Source: Zygnema cylindricum (Eukaryota; Streptophyta; Zygnematophyceae; Zygnematales; Zygnemataceae). Taken from it: a DNA stretch of 59,783 nt. Every line of letters begins with the position of its first letter. The first letter of the stretch is position 1. A program made the position numbers and the translations under genes. Below, piece after piece: positions 20,182-31,482 of this stretch. The notes under the pieces were generated by a model that was not told the DNA's origin, did not search any database, and saw nothing but the letters and a program-made list of their open reading frames with translations. The stretch lies in assembly GCA_037447655.1 (NCBI GenBank), contig JBBHKE010002087.1, positions 251,753 to 311,535 of the forward strand, given 5' to 3'.

Positions 20182-20929
20182 TGAATGGAACCCTAGGCCA
20201 TGTGCGGGCTAGACCAATGAGAGGGAGTTTTGAGATTATAGGGAGGTTGTTCTCATGTCAGTCTTGTTTTGCATTAAATGCGTGTCTTGTCGTGTATTAA
20301 AGTATTTTCGTACGATCATTTTAGGTGTACCTTTTACATATTCTAAAAATCCCTGACCAGTAAACACCTTCGTAAGGTAATACGTACGGAATCGACGTCA
20401 CTAAGAGAGGAAGCTACAGAAGGTACGAGGACCGACAATTTTTAGGCTATTGTACTTTTTCGTACATAGCACACAAAAAGTATGTACTATTACGTACTTC
20501 TTTCGGGAAGAAAGAGACGAAAATACTCAAAATAGCTTCCACCTTATAAAAAGTCCTAATATAATTATTTTGGATATTTTTTCAGTCTACGGGTTTTGGT
20601 GCATAATTGATTAATTTACAAAAAAACGTATAATACGAATGCGCCTCTATTACGTTAAATCTGAGGCACGAAAAAAAATAACAAAAAAATGACAAAAATC
20701 AGCCGATCATTTTCAGTGCGGAAACCGCACGATTCTCGAGTTCCCAAGGCGACAAAACTGAAAATATACCGCCCACCGACAAAGTACCGGTACCAAAAAA
20801 ATCGACAAACCGACAATCTCCACTCGAGGCTTGGGACGCAAGCTTGCCGAATTCGTCGTATTTTTGTCGTATTTTTGTTTTTGTCGTATAGTGCCACGGG
20901 AATTGCCGACATTGTCATGTTTTTTTTGC
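20182..20929. other. Intergenic stretch, nothing recognised
   Basis: Several frames reach 100-125 codons at 20,655-21,066 on both strands, but they mirror each other, are biased to low-complexity Phe/Arg, and match no known fold. Confidence 0.5.
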
Positions 20930-21122
20930 CGCTTTGCCGCTTACAACTTATTCTCTCCGTACACATATGTACGAAATTTATCCGACGGTTACGGTGGAGA
21001 ATCACAGATTGTACCTTTCCTAGTGGCAGTCTCCGCATTCGAATCTCACACGTGCCGCACGTGTGAAAAAAACTGCCATTATTGGCGGAAAAAAAGATTG
21101 ACGCCGAATAGCGAATCGAGGA
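20930..21122. mobile_element. Inverted-repeat element remnant, family A-like
   Basis: GCCGCTTACAACTTATTCTC, CCGTACACATATG, then GGCGGAAAAAAAGATTGACG and CGAATAGCGAATCG. This has the order of family A arms but is strongly diverged. Confidence 0.5.
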
Positions 21123-21807
21123 ATAAATAAAGTCTACTACGGTTTTGTTTTTGGCTTTTAGCTAATTTTGTTTTTTACGTCAGACGAGCCGAAAGTCAGA
21201 TCCGTCAGAATCTTAGAATCCAAAAGTCAGAACTCCTCCCTTTGTCTTTTTTATTTATTTATTATTATTATTTTTTTTTGTTTTTTTGTTTGTTTCTCCG
21301 CTGGCGTCTGGCTCAACAAAAGATGCAATCGACCACGCTAAACGACAAAAAACGCATGAAACGCATCTCCCAACGATCTGACAAAACTGCACTAAACGAC
21401 AAAAAACTTTATTTTCTCCCTCTCTCACCCTGCCTCTTTCTTTCGTAAACCTCCGCGAACCTTTCCAGATTTTGACACGTGGACTCCAATAAACGCCAAA
21501 ACCTTCGCTCTCTCATGCACCAAAATAAAATAAAATAGAAAAGTTTCATAAAAAAAAAACCCAAAAAAAAAAATAAAAAAAAAATCCTTCCTTTTTTGCT
21601 TCCTTATTCTCCTTTTTTTTTTTTTTTTTTTTTTTCAAATTTCTCATGCTAGTTCCTTCCCCCCGTTGAATATACCGGTTTAAAATTTTCGATTAACGAT
21701 TTTTTACAATTAAAAAAACCCCTTTAAAATTTCCTATTCCCCCCTCTATCTCTCTCCCTCTCTCTCCCTCTTCCCCCGTCGCGAAGGCTCTTGGAAGTTT
21801 CCTGCGA

Positions 21808-21950
21808 TGGCAGAAGAGTCCAAAAGTCTGCCAGCTGGCAGTCGGAGATTACTGGCTCTCCTCATTTTGCGGAACCGGCAGCTGCCAGGTGGCACCTCGC
21901 ACCCGATTCGGCGGCATCCCAAACGACAAAAAACAAAAAAATAAATTTAA
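21808..21950 (+). CDS. Possible first exon or short ORF of the host gene
   Basis: Downstream of a CT-rich leader (21,740-21,780) an ATG opens MAEESKSLPAGSRRLLALLI, then LRNRQLPGG and on to a TAA near 21,945. A GT follows CCAG within the LPG codons (about 21,888-21,889) and could be a splice donor. A pyrimidine-rich CCCCCCAG acceptor is at 22,165. I do not recognise the product. Phases of the candidate exons do not all agree, so this is only a candidate. Confidence 0.25.
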
Positions 21951-22165
21951 AATAAAACTAAAATAAAAACTCACAAATCAGACGGTAGTGTAAATAATCA
22001 AAATTTTATTAAAAATAAATTTTCCAATTTCTCCCTCATTTCTCCCCCATTTACACCAAATTCTCATTCTATTTCCCCATTTCCTCCCTTCCCCCCATTC
22101 CTCCCCATTTTGCTCACTGGCCATTCTTGTCCCCCCCTCTCCCTCCCCCTCCCCCTCTCCCCCAG

Positions 22166-22401
22166 GCCTCTGGCGCAGTCTGCATCTGGCCCGGAGCGTC
22201 AGATTCCCTCTGCACCTCCTGGGGAGATGGCCAACGGTGGATCGGTGGACTCGATGGGGAGAGTCGGGACGGATCAGAGATCAGCTTTTTTCACGGGGGA
22301 GGGGGATTGAAGGAGAGAGAGAGAGGATGGAGAGAGAGGGAGGCTGGGCAACAAAAAGGGGGCAGTGGAAGGGGGAGTTTGGACAGATGGGAGGGAGAAA
22401 G
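22166..22401 (+). CDS. Candidate internal exon (or 5' UTR exon)
   Basis: Preceded by the strong polypyrimidine-CAG acceptor ending 22,165. Two possible donors are AAG/GTGAAA after 22,401 and AG/GTGAGA after 22,428. Using the first, the reading frame joins in phase with the exon at 23,099. The encoded peptide is low-complexity (Gly/Arg/Glu rich), so the segment may be untranslated leader. GA-rich composition fits a plant 5' UTR. Confidence 0.25.
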
Positions 22402-23098
22402 GTGAAAATAGGAAGGGGGGAGGAAGAGGTGAGAGGGAAGACTACATTTTTTGACTTTATTATTATGTAAAATTTTAATTTAGATGTTTTTGGATTGGCT
22501 TTTAGTTGGATACCAAGTTTTTAGTTTTTTGCAAGTTATAATATATATATATATATATATAGTGTATCTATTTTATTGTACTATCCATTGTAATTTTCAC
22601 CCCTTATTTGTGCAATTTTACACATTTTTTTGTCAACATTTTTATGTCATTGAGCTATCAAACCAAAAAAAATATATATATATATATACTTCGTTTTTTA
22701 TAATTCATTGTCTTTTTACTCCTTATTAATTTAATTATAATTTCTTTTTTTTAAATCTCCTTTTTTGGATCATTGAGGGATGAAGCCAAAAAAAAAAAAA
22801 AATGTACTTTTTAATGTCAACATTTTGAACCAATTTCCCTATTTCACTTTGACCAATGTGACTCCACAAAGAAAACCTTAAAAAAAGAAAAGAATAACAA
22901 AACAATTTTTGCAAATTAAGTATGTTGCAAACAATTGTTTAAACTTCCCATTTTTATAATGTCAATTTCATGTCCCCATTTATGTTGTTTCAATTTTTCT
23001 TCCCATTTTTCATTATTTCAATTCAAATTCCTATTTTTCGTTATTTTAATTTCTAGTACGGATTTGGGTTTTTTTTTCGATTTGTTTCCATTTTCCAG
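22402..23098 (+). other. Putative intron
   Basis: A T-rich stretch with (AT)n runs starting GTGAAAATAG (or GTGAGAGGG at 22,429) and ending TTTTTTTCGATTTGTTTCCA then TTTTCCAG. Base composition differs sharply from the flanks, as in plant introns. No open frame continues through it without becoming Phe/Ile/Ser rich. Confidence 0.5.
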
Positions 23099-23864
23099 GA
23101 ATTCCGGATTGCTCAACGTCCCGCTTTTGGCGCACGATTTGGCGCTTTTGGAATCCCGGATTCTGCGCCGCAATCATAGGGAGGCGCAATGGATTCTCCT
23201 CCGCAATCAGCGGCGCGCCGCGCGGAAATGGCGGGAAATGCATGACGCATGCAAACCGTCGCCGGTCAGAAAAAAGCAGAGAAACTGCCCGGAAAATGTT
23301 ACAGCCTGCCCGAAAAATGTCACAGCCTGCCCGAAAAATGTTACAGCCTGCCCGAAAAATGTTACAGCCTGCCCGAAAAATGTTTCAGCCTGCCCGGATC
23401 TCAAAAATAATATCGGAAAGAGTGTGAATAACGAGCAGCCGGAGGAGAATCTCGATCCTATGAATGTCGCCCACCTTTCTCCCTTCGGTAGCTCGGGAAA
23501 TTCGGACACCATCGAAATTGACCGAATTTCTGGGGACCGAATTTATAAAGACCGGACCTCTTCTAGGGATTTAATTTCGTGTGACGTGGCATGTACGGAT
23601 TCTTATTCGACTGGTGATAGTACGGATGGGAATGATAAGGAAAGTGACATAATGGCCATGGAAAATTGGATTTTGTCGAGTTTTTGTTCGTCTACACCCA
23701 TTTGTACCCAAATTGTTGATTCCAAACATGAGAGTTCGCCTACCTTGGAGGAGGAAAGTAAAGTCTTGGAAGTAGGGGAAAATGAGACAGTTATCGTAAA
23801 AGTAAACGGGTTTAAGGATTGCGAATCGTCCACGGGAAAAAGGGTGGAAAAGTTGTTAACTTGA
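23099..23864 (+). CDS. Putative host protein, last exon, unknown function
   Basis: After the acceptor the frame runs to TGA at 23,862-23,864. It opens with NSGLLNVPLLAHDLALLES and RILRRNHREAQWILLRNQRR, then AARKWREMHDACKPSPVRKK. This is a basic helical stretch, possibly nucleic-acid binding or a nuclear localisation region. Five heptads of CPKNVTA type follow, then an acidic Ser/Asp-rich C-terminus (RISGDRIYKDRTSSRDLIS, MENWILSSFCSSTP, SKVLEVGENETVIVKVNG). I do not recognise the family. The first in-frame Met in this exon is MHDAC. It is the only long non-transposon frame with balanced composition here. No mobile-element motif is visible in it. Confidence 0.45.
23280..23392 (+). repeat. 21-bp in-frame tandem repeat, five copies
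   Basis: The unit CAGCCTGCCCGAAAAATGTT with one further base encodes CPKNVTA. Units differ by single bases (GTCAC, GTTAC, GTTTC). The period keeps the frame, suggesting coding constraint. Confidence 0.92.
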
Positions 23865-24530
23865 TTAAAAGTAAAATTGATGCTTAAAGGACAACTCTAA
23901 GAAAAAAAAAAAAGGAAAACTCTTCAAATGTGGAAGTTTATGGTGACACAAGACTTGCCATTTTTATCATATCTTCTTTTTTGTTAATGGGTATTTAAAA
24001 GTTGATATGTTTTATGCTAGACGAGAATAATGGTAATGTTATTTCGGCGTAATTTTTACAAAGTGGTGAGGAGTATATAGATCAAAATACATTATGTTAT
24101 TATGTCCTCTGTATTTAGTACTATTATTTATTTTGTTTGGTTGTTCTCTGAATAGATTGCTAGTTAGGCCAACAATATATCAATTTTATTTAAGTACACC
24201 TAACACAAGCGGGCAAAACTTGCCCAACAAAAAAAAAAGGAAAAAAAATACAGGCCACAATCACAATCCCATCTTTTATTTTGTTTGGTTCCTTGTCATG
24301 TGTTTTCTAAATAGCGTGGTCCTGGTCCAATTCATATTGACGAAGAAAATAGACAGTTTGACTTTTATGCTACCCAAGAATAATGTACAAAAAACAATCT
24401 TATGTATGTGATGTGAATGCATTGTTGTTAGTTTAACAACTTCAAAGTGCTCATTTGTTGCTCAACAACTTTCCGGATTGATAATTGTTTTTCTTTTCGA
24501 TACATCCTTACACATGAAACAAGAATGTCT
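23865..24530. other. Downstream region of the putative gene
   Basis: AT-rich, likely 3' UTR and intergenic. No further gene seen. Confidence 0.45.
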
Positions 24531-24810
24531 TCTTTAATAGTAGTGTACGAATTTTACAACAAAGCCCAATGGTAAACCATTTGAATACATGGGAACAAAA
24601 AACGGGAAGAAAAACGAAACTGAAAATAGGATGCGAGTGGAATGACACAAAAAGGAAAACACTGTGAAAGAAATTAATACCCAAACAAGCCAACCAAAGG
24701 CATATTAAAGAACAACAAGCACAAAAGAAACAACAAAACACAAAAGAAAAAAAATGTATTGAGCTACAAACACAACGTAAATCTACTTTTGTGCAAGAAT
24801 AAAGCAAAAA
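24531..24810 (-). mobile_element. Possible LINE 3' UTR fragment
   Basis: The segment shares ATGGTAAACCAT followed by TGA-T--ATGGG and A-rich blocks with 190-330, the 3' UTR of the LINE at the window start. Similarity is patchy, so the call is tentative. Confidence 0.3.
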
Positions 24811-25894
24811 ACATAATTAAAGTGACAATGAAACACGAAGCTAAGCTAACAAAAAATTGATCCAACCAACCAATGAAAATATAACATGTAATCGTGATGC
24901 TCCAGTATATTTTAATTAAAGTGGATTTCTAGTTCAACCATGTAAGTGTCGTGCTTAAACACCTTCCACTACCTCTTCTTCCTTCACACGTCCTTTTGAG
25001 AGCATCCAGGCCTTTCTCAACTTCATTTCAAACTAAAGTTTCTCGACACTATCCTTACAGACTTGCTCGTCTCATGCAGAGGACCTCCCAAAGCTTCGTG
25101 CCCTGCGTGGCTTTTGCTCTTTTGAATATGTGTCGTACTCCATAACCATCATATCTCACATGCACCTCCCCATCGCACACCTTCACTTATTTCATCTCTA
25201 TGGTACTTTGATAATCGCCTATTCATGTTTCTCCATAATTTGTTGGGTCGAGTGGCGTGTGATCCAATATTGAGTCCTCCGACAAGCATACATGCATATC
25301 TTTCCATTTCCTTGAAGGAATGAGCTTTGATTCCTACAAGATGGGTGGCCGAATAACATATCTAGAGTGTTGGTGAATCATTTTTCCGACACAAATTTCT
25401 TACTTCTTGGTTGTTGAAACATTTTTTTTTTCCTTTATCATGCCCCTATCAACCCTTGGCCTCAAAAGGAGATCTTCTTTCTAGCTTGTCATTTGGAGGC
25501 ACTATCTTCTCTTACGACCATTGTTTTGATAAAGGTGCAATTTTTTTCCCTCACTTATTTAAAGACAAGCAAATGGGTTCATGATAAGTCCGGATAACGT
25601 TGTCACCGCCTAAACTTCTCTAAGCTTCTTCATACACTTTCCAGGCTTCTTTTCTCTTATGTTGGCGTTAGCTTTGCAGCTTGAAAGCACACATCCACCC
25701 TTAATGTTCGCCCCCCCTCATTAGCGTTCACGTGGTTCATTTTTTAACTCCACTTGTGTGATTGTCCCCCGAGCTCGATGTCATAAGTTTATCCCATCAA
25801 GGCGAGGTGAGAAATGCGTGTGAAAGTGTTTGAGAAACTATTGCGACTGTTGTTATGATACACTAATTTTGGTGTCATTGTTTTAGCAAAGCCC
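24811..25894. other. Unidentified sequence left of Copia 2
   Basis: Pyrimidine-rich with scattered short frames and no recognised domain. It reads like decayed repeat sequence. Its continuation may be 35,766-36,180, separated by Copia 2. Confidence 0.4.
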
Positions 25895-26390
25895 ATATAG
25901 GATTGAGTACTGAGAACTTATTTAGCGACGAGACATTCTTGTAGCTAAAGGAGCGACGACCAGCGACAAAGTAGTTTCGTCCCTAGATATTTGAAGTGAC
26001 GTGGAAATCATTTGTTCGTTTCGTGTAAGTCTTAGTCGTACCGTAGAAGTGACGTGGAAATTGTTTGGTCACGGTTCACGTAAGTTCTAGTCGTACCGTG
26101 TTGATTAAGTCGGTTGGTGGTTGACTGTCCTTGTTAGTCAACTAATTCAGGACGACTACCTTTTGTCGGTCATATATTTTTGCCAAGTTGACTCTTACGC
26201 GTTTCTAGTCGTGTACATATATGCTTGTTGTGACTTAGTGTTAGAGTTATCTTGGAGGCGTAGATAACTATAGAGGCGTAGAAAGATCAGCAGCCAAAGG
26301 GGATTTGTACTTCAGTTGTATTTAATATATTGCATTTTTTGACGAACACTTTCTTTGTTGTGTATACATTGTTTTGTCTGTTATCTTTCG
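25895..26390 (+). repeat. Copia 2 5' LTR
   Basis: It aligns with 35,212-35,765 from GGATTGAGTACTGAGAACT to TGTTATCTTTC. It has two copies of an internal unit of about 55 bp (AAGTGACGTGGAAAT...AGTCGTACCGT) where the 3' LTR has three, so it is 58 bp shorter. Differences are mostly transitions. Confidence 0.9.
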
Positions 26391-26392
26391 AT

Positions 26393-26404
26393 TGGTATCA
26401 GAGC
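26393..26404 (+). other. Copia 2 primer-binding site, tRNA-Met 3' end
   Basis: TGGTATCAGAGC is complementary to the 3' terminus of initiator tRNA-Met, the usual plant Copia primer. It lies two bases inside the LTR. Confidence 0.93.
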
Positions 26405-26428
26405 GGGTTATTGGCAACGCTTGCGGGT

Positions 26429-26960
26429 ATGGCGGAGAAAGGGAAATCCTTGGCGGAACCTAGTGGAGGAGCTATTGCGGGAGTTAGTGGAGGAGGAATT
26501 ACAAGGACACAATATGATGAGTTTGACGAATGGGGGGAGAAAAATGTGAAGATGGACGAGGGAATGTTTGAGCGCTTTCATGATTATCTCAAAACACAAA
26601 GAGATGATGGAGATGGAGGTGTAAGTGAATACTCACACAACTCAAAGAAAAAAAGGAAAAAAAATGGAAATCTAAACTCTATGAGGAAAAGGAGGAGAGC
26701 GACGATGATGATCTTAAAGTGTTTAATAAGACCATTGTCTTCACGGGCTCCAACTATGCAATTTGGAAGACATATATTCAAGGAGCATTCATACCGATAA
26801 AGCTTTGGGACATCGTTATCAGGGAAGAAACACGACCAGATCCTTTCGAGGATCCGGCTAGAGCAAAGAAGTGGGACAAGAAAGATATGGTTGCTCTACC
26901 GCACTTATACAAAGTTGTGCTAGTTCTATGTATGACCATCTTCTAACTCATGATAGGGCT
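26429..26960 (+). pseudogene. Copia 2 gag, N-terminal part
   Basis: An ATG at 26,429 opens MAEKGKSLAEPSGGAIAGVS with an acidic region (YDEFDEWGEKNVKMDEGMFE). The frame then shifts around 26,640-26,720 into FTGSNYAIWKTYIQGAFIPI and KLWDIVIREE. This is the Copia gag N-terminal (DUF4219/UBN2-like) domain that packages element RNA. Another shift near 26,900 moves to the frame at 26,871-27,698. Confidence 0.85.
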
Positions 26961-27698
26961 TATGATTGTTGGACGGCTTTGCAAAATGCGTTTGAAAAAG
27001 GGTTTGAGGCAAATGAAAATTATCTCTTTGAGGAGTATATTGGGTTTAGAATGAAGGAGAATGAGTCTATTGATGATGGAGTCAAAAGGTTTAATGTCAT
27101 CGTAGAACAACTTAACTCATTCAATAACTTCCCTACAGAAAAAAAAGAGGTTGTTTTTTTTTATGAGGAGTCTTCCAAGCAAGTTTGCGGTATTGGGGAT
27201 GGGGCAGTGGGACAAGATCAAGAATTTTTCGTTTCACTCATGGAGGTATCACAAGAAAAGGAGGATATCCTATTCCACACACGAGGCAAGGAGAGTAAAG
27301 GAAAATTTAACAACTGTATCATAGACCCAGGTGCTACACATCACATGTGTTCAGATCCAGGACTATTTAGTGACATTAGAAAACTCACTATACCAAAATC
27401 CATCATATTGGCTAATGGTTTGATGATGGTTATTAATACAGTTGGAACAGTAGAGTTGGTTCTACCGACACAAGATAGGGAAGGGAAAACTAGAGTCAAT
27501 AGAGTACGTTTTAACAATGTGTTTTATAACTCGGGGGGGTGCATCAATCTCTTAATTGTTCTACAACTTCAGACGAAAGGTGGAAAAGCCACATGCATAG
27601 AAGGGGGTATAATAATTTTGAGCAGCAAAACAGGAACATTTGCTGTTGGAGTTGTAAATGAAAATATGCAAAGTAGGTTGATTTGGAGGAAATCATAA
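26871..27698 (+). pseudogene. Copia 2 gag C-terminus and protease (DPG)
   Basis: The frame carries DCWTALQNAFEKGFEANENY, FRMKENESIDDGVKRFNVIV and EQLNSFNNFPTEKKEV (UBN2 gag). The protease motif follows: NCIIDPGATHHMCSDPGLFS. The family motif is D(S/T)G, so Ser has become Pro at the active site. The expected CCHC zinc knuckle between gag and protease is missing; an in-frame deletion probably removed it. The frame continues to EGGIIILSSKTG and ends near 27,698. Confidence 0.87.
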
Positions 27699-28560
27699 AA
27701 TAAGACGACAGACGAAGAAGGGCACCTCCATTCGGCAAAGGTCAACAAAGAGGACCTCACGTTATGGCATCATCGTATGTGTCACACTTCAGAGAGTAAC
27801 AACAAAGAGATGATTCGTCATGGTGCGGTTCGAGAACTAGACGTGACGACAGGAGAAAAGGTCATTGGATGTGTAGGATGCACAAAAGGGAAACATAAAA
27901 AGAAGCCTCATCCGGTGAAAGATATTCAAATTCAAGGCGAATGCCCCTTTAGACCTAGTCCATGTAGATCTTTGTGGTGACATAGATCTATAAACCATTG
28001 GAAAGGAATAAATACATTATAGTGATAGTTGATGATTTCAGCAGGAAGACATGGGTGTATCTTTTAAAGGCGAAGTCAGATGCATTAGAGACATTTAAAG
28101 AATTTGTGGTCATGGCTGAGAGGGAAAGTGGGAGGCAGGTGAGAGGGAAAGTGGGAGGCAGGTAAAAGCAATACGATCAGACCGTGGAGGTGAATTTCTT
28201 GCCTTTGCTAAATATTGTAAGGGAACGGGGATTAAACAACAATTTACGGCTCCTTATTCCCCGTAATCGAATGGAATAGCAGAGAGGAAGAATCGGACAT
28301 TGCAAGAGATGGTGTGAGCCATGCTCCATACGACAAAACTTACACATCGTCTTTGGGGAGAGGCAATCAGGGCGGCTAATCATGTTACCAACCGGAGAAT
28401 CAACTCGGCTTTAGGCAACAAAACATCGGAGGAACTTTGGAGTGGACAAGTGCCAACGGTAAATCATTTAAGGATTTGGGGATGTGAGGCTATGGGGTAA
28501 GTAGAGGAAAGAAACCGAGAGGGGAAGTTCGCGGCACAATCATGGGAAGGATACTTTGTG
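27699..28560 (+). pseudogene. Copia 2 integrase
   Basis: The pre-integrase zinc motif LWHHRMCHTS...CVGCTKGKHKKKPH is intact. The core DDE shows PLDLVHVDLCGD, then VDDFSRKTWVYLLKAKSD, IRSDRGGEFLAFAKYCK, and NGIAERKNRTLQEM. Several stops interrupt it, and a 23-bp duplication at 28,118-28,163 shifts the frame between the first and second Asp. The C-terminal part (EELWSGQVPTVNHLRIWGCE, GYFVGYSENSMQYRIYN-like) reaches about 28,620. Confidence 0.9.
28118..28163 (+). repeat. 23-bp tandem duplication in Copia 2 integrase
   Basis: GAGAGGGAAAGTGGGAGGCA followed by GGT occurs twice (28,118-28,140 and 28,141-28,163) without a mismatch, breaking the frame. Confidence 0.95.
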
Positions 28561-28620
28561 GGGTATAGTGAGAACTCAATGCAGTATCGAATTTATAACC
28601 TTGTTATTAGAAGGGTCCGA

Positions 28621-29690
28621 GAGTCTAAAAATGTGGAGTTTAATGAAAACTTGGAATGGATAGTGTAATGAGCTAATGAGTCTAAACGGGCTCAAGATTA
28701 GGAAAAGGAGAGTCATTATGAGAAATTCACAAGAAAGAAGGAGGAAGAGGAAGAAGTCTTGATAGAAGTAGGTAAAAGGTGCGATTTGTAGAGCAAACTT
28801 TGGAGAAAGTTTTGTCACCTAAGCCCACCAACAACAAATTATAAGGGGACAAGGTCATTAGAGAATCATCTACTCACACAAAGAATGTAATAGCAGAATA
28901 GACAGCCTTAGAGGAGGAGGGCGATCACAAGATTAAGAGCAGTGATTCAAATAAAAAATTTGTAGAGGACGTACGGAGAAGTAAGAGATCAACGAAAGAG
29001 AAAGCATCAGAACGATTCTCACCAAGACAGTCATATAAAAAGCAAACTAGTTACCAAAGGGAAATTTGCGAAATTAGAGAAGGAAGTGCCGAATCCTTCC
29101 TCTTTTGAAAGGCAATTACAAAAAACTGTCCGGTCGATCCTCAATCATATCAAGTGGCTAGAGACTTGGACAAATGGAAGGAAAAGTGGAAACCGACGCT
29201 TATAAAAGAGTTTAATTCTGTGAAAGCAAATGGGTGTTTTGAAGAAGTAGATTTACCAGTTGGTAAAAAGGCAATAGACTCAAAGTGGGTGTTTAAGACA
29301 AAGACATGAGCCTCGGGAGAAATTCTTAAGTATAAGGCACGGTTAGTAGGTAAAGGCTTTCAGCAAAAAGAAGGTATTGACTATTCAAAGACTTTTGCTC
29401 CTATGGTAAAGTTCGATTCTTTGTAGGGAATTATTGCAATGGCGGCGGCGGAAGGAATGCACACCCAGCAGATGGATGTAAAAAAAACTTTCTCAAATGG
29501 TGAATTAGAAGAGGAGGTGTACATGAAACTTCCAGAAAGAGTTTGTGGAAAAAATGGTAAAGTATAGAGGTTGTGGAAGGCTTTGTATGGTTTGAAGCAG
29601 GTGCCAAGAACGTGGAACCATAAGCTTTACAAGGTTTTACTAATTTTGGGATTTAAGAGACTTACTGCAGATTGTGGAGTGTATATTCGG
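28621..29690 (+). pseudogene. Copia 2 linker and reverse transcriptase, part 1
   Basis: A degenerate acidic linker (28,620-29,090) is followed by the RT N-terminus: RDLDKWKEKWKPTLIKEFNS, KAIDSKWVFKTK, YKARLVGKGFQQKEGIDYSK, FAPMVKF, MDVKKTFSNGELEEEVYMKL and ALYGLKQ. Stops occur at several Trp/Gln/Arg-type positions. The domain stops at DCGVYIR, where the hAT transposon begins; the last eight bases are the duplicated target. Continuation is at 34,207. Confidence 0.88.
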
Positions 29691-29754
29691 TAGTGTTGGG
29701 TATCGAGGACCCATTGCCGATATTCAATATACATATCGAATTTCAGGTACCCGA

Positions 29755-29832
29755 TATTCGATATATCGCTTCGATGTATCGAATTTCAAATTATCGCGAT
29801 ATATCGCCGATATATCGTATCGCCGATATATC
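29755..29832. promoter_or_regulatory. hAT left subterminal motif cluster
   Basis: CGATATTCGATATATCG, TCGCGATATATCGCC and GATATATCG repeats occur within 80 bp. A matching cluster lies at 34,070-34,175. They are the likely transposase-binding sites, by analogy with Ac and other hAT elements. Confidence 0.6.
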
Positions 29833-30084
29833 GAGGCTTCTTTAAAAAAAAAAAAATTTGCTAGTCAATTCTCTGAAGAAGAGAAGGACGGGTGTGAAAG
29901 TGGTGGAAAATGTTTTTTTTTTTTTTTTAAGGAGACTGTGAACCGAAAACTGCGAATCGGAAATTGTTAATTGATTAATTGAGAACCAAAAACTGAGAAA
30001 CGAAAACAAAGTGGTTTTGGAAACAAAAAAAGGATTGGAAACTGAAAATTGAGAGGATTTTTTTTCATGTCCATAGCTGTACCG

Positions 30085-30575
30085 TAAGCATTTGTGCTAT
30101 TGTCGCTGCCAGTGATACTAGCTGCTGGCATTGCTATTGCTGCTGGCATTGCTATTGCTGCTGGCAGTAGTACTAGCTGCTGGCAGTACTACTGCAGCTG
30201 CCAGTAGTATTAGTGCTGCTGGCATTGCTATTGCTGCTGCCAGTAGTACAAGCTGCTGGCAGTACTACTGCAGCTGCCAGTAGTATTAGTGGTATTAGTG
30301 CTGCCAGTAGTACTAGCTGCTGGCAGTGCTATTGCTGCTGCCAGTAGTATTAGTGCTGCCAGTAGTACTAGCTGCTGGCAGTAGTACTAGTGCTGCCAGT
30401 AGTACTAGCTGCTGGCATTGCTATTGCTGCTGCCAGTAGTACTAGCTGCTGGCATTACTATTGCTGCTGCCAGTAGTACTAGCTGCTGGCAGTAGTACTA
30501 GTGCTGCCAGTAGTACTAGGCAGTAGTACTAGCTGCTGGCAGTAGAACTAGCGCTGCCAGTAGTACTAGCTGAGG
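30085..30575. repeat. CTGCTGGCAG/TAGTACTAG compound repeat in hAT
   Basis: An interlaced repeat of GCTGCTGGCAGTAGTACTA and GCTGCCAGTAGTACTAGC with variants. CTGGCAG and CTGCCAG alternate, so the array is full of short inverted repeats and could form hairpins. Confidence 0.93.
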
Positions 30576-30599
30576 ACGCTAGTTACTCCAATTAATAAA

Positions 30600-31165
30600 A
30601 ATAAAAATAAGAATAAGATTTTACTTGTACACTTCAAAAAATAATTAATAATAATAAGAATAATAGTTCACATTTTATACACGTTAAAAAATAAAAAATA
30701 AAAATAATAATACAAACTCACATTTTGTACACTTCATTTAATGATTAATAAAAATAAGAATAAAAACTCACATTTTATACACTTCATAAAATAATTAATA
30801 AAAATAATAATAATAATTCTCATTTTGTACACTTCATAAATTATTGAGTAAAAATAATAATAAAAGATCACATTTTAATTAATAAATAAAAATAATAATA
30901 AAAATTCTCATTTTGTACACTTCCAAAAATAATTAATAAAAATAATAATAAAAATTATCATTTTGTACACTTCATAAAATAATTCATAAAAATAATAATA
31001 AAATTATCATTTTGTACACTTCATAAAATAATTCATAAAAATAATAATAAAAATTCTCATTTTGTACACTTCATAAAATAATTCATAAAAATAAAATTCA
31101 AAAATCACATTTCAAAAACTTAAAAAAATAACCCCTAAAAACAAGAATTAAAATTCACATTTTAT
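30600..31165. repeat. About 50-bp AT-rich tandem repeat in hAT
   Basis: About ten units begin CATTTTGTACACTTCATAAA and continue with AATAATTAATAAAAATAATA. Starts lie near 30,671, 30,721, 30,771, 30,821, 30,871, 30,909, 30,959, 31,008 and 31,057. Confidence 0.92.
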
Positions 31166-31482
31166 ACACTTCAAATAGTATTTAATAAAAATAGAAATAA
31201 AAATTATAAAAATAAAAATGCAATTACTCAAATTAAAAATCAAATTCCTTGAGGTTTTAAACTCCGGCATGTCCATGTTTTACGAATAATCCAACATTTC
31301 CAACATTCAAACACGTAATTATCCGATAATCCCAAAATCCCGAATTTTTTAATTTTCCAATTTCCCAATATTCGAAATCCAAATCAAAATTATCTAATGT
31401 TTCTCAAACTAATAAACTGAAAATCAAACACTCATAACCGTGCACCCTACAAATCTTCCCTAAAAAACATAATTTTGTAAAA

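Noticed and set aside
20655-21066. Overlapping 125-127 codon frames on both strands as a host gene.
   Set aside because: The frames mirror each other, are Arg/Phe/Ser rich, lack known motifs, and lie over an element remnant at 20,930-21,122.
22935-23098. The upstream part of the 309-codon frame (MFKLPIFIMSISCPHLCC...) as the true protein N-terminus or a signal peptide.
   Set aside because: It is Phe/Leu/Ser-rich translation of a T-rich stretch that ends in a strong splice acceptor, so it is most likely intron.
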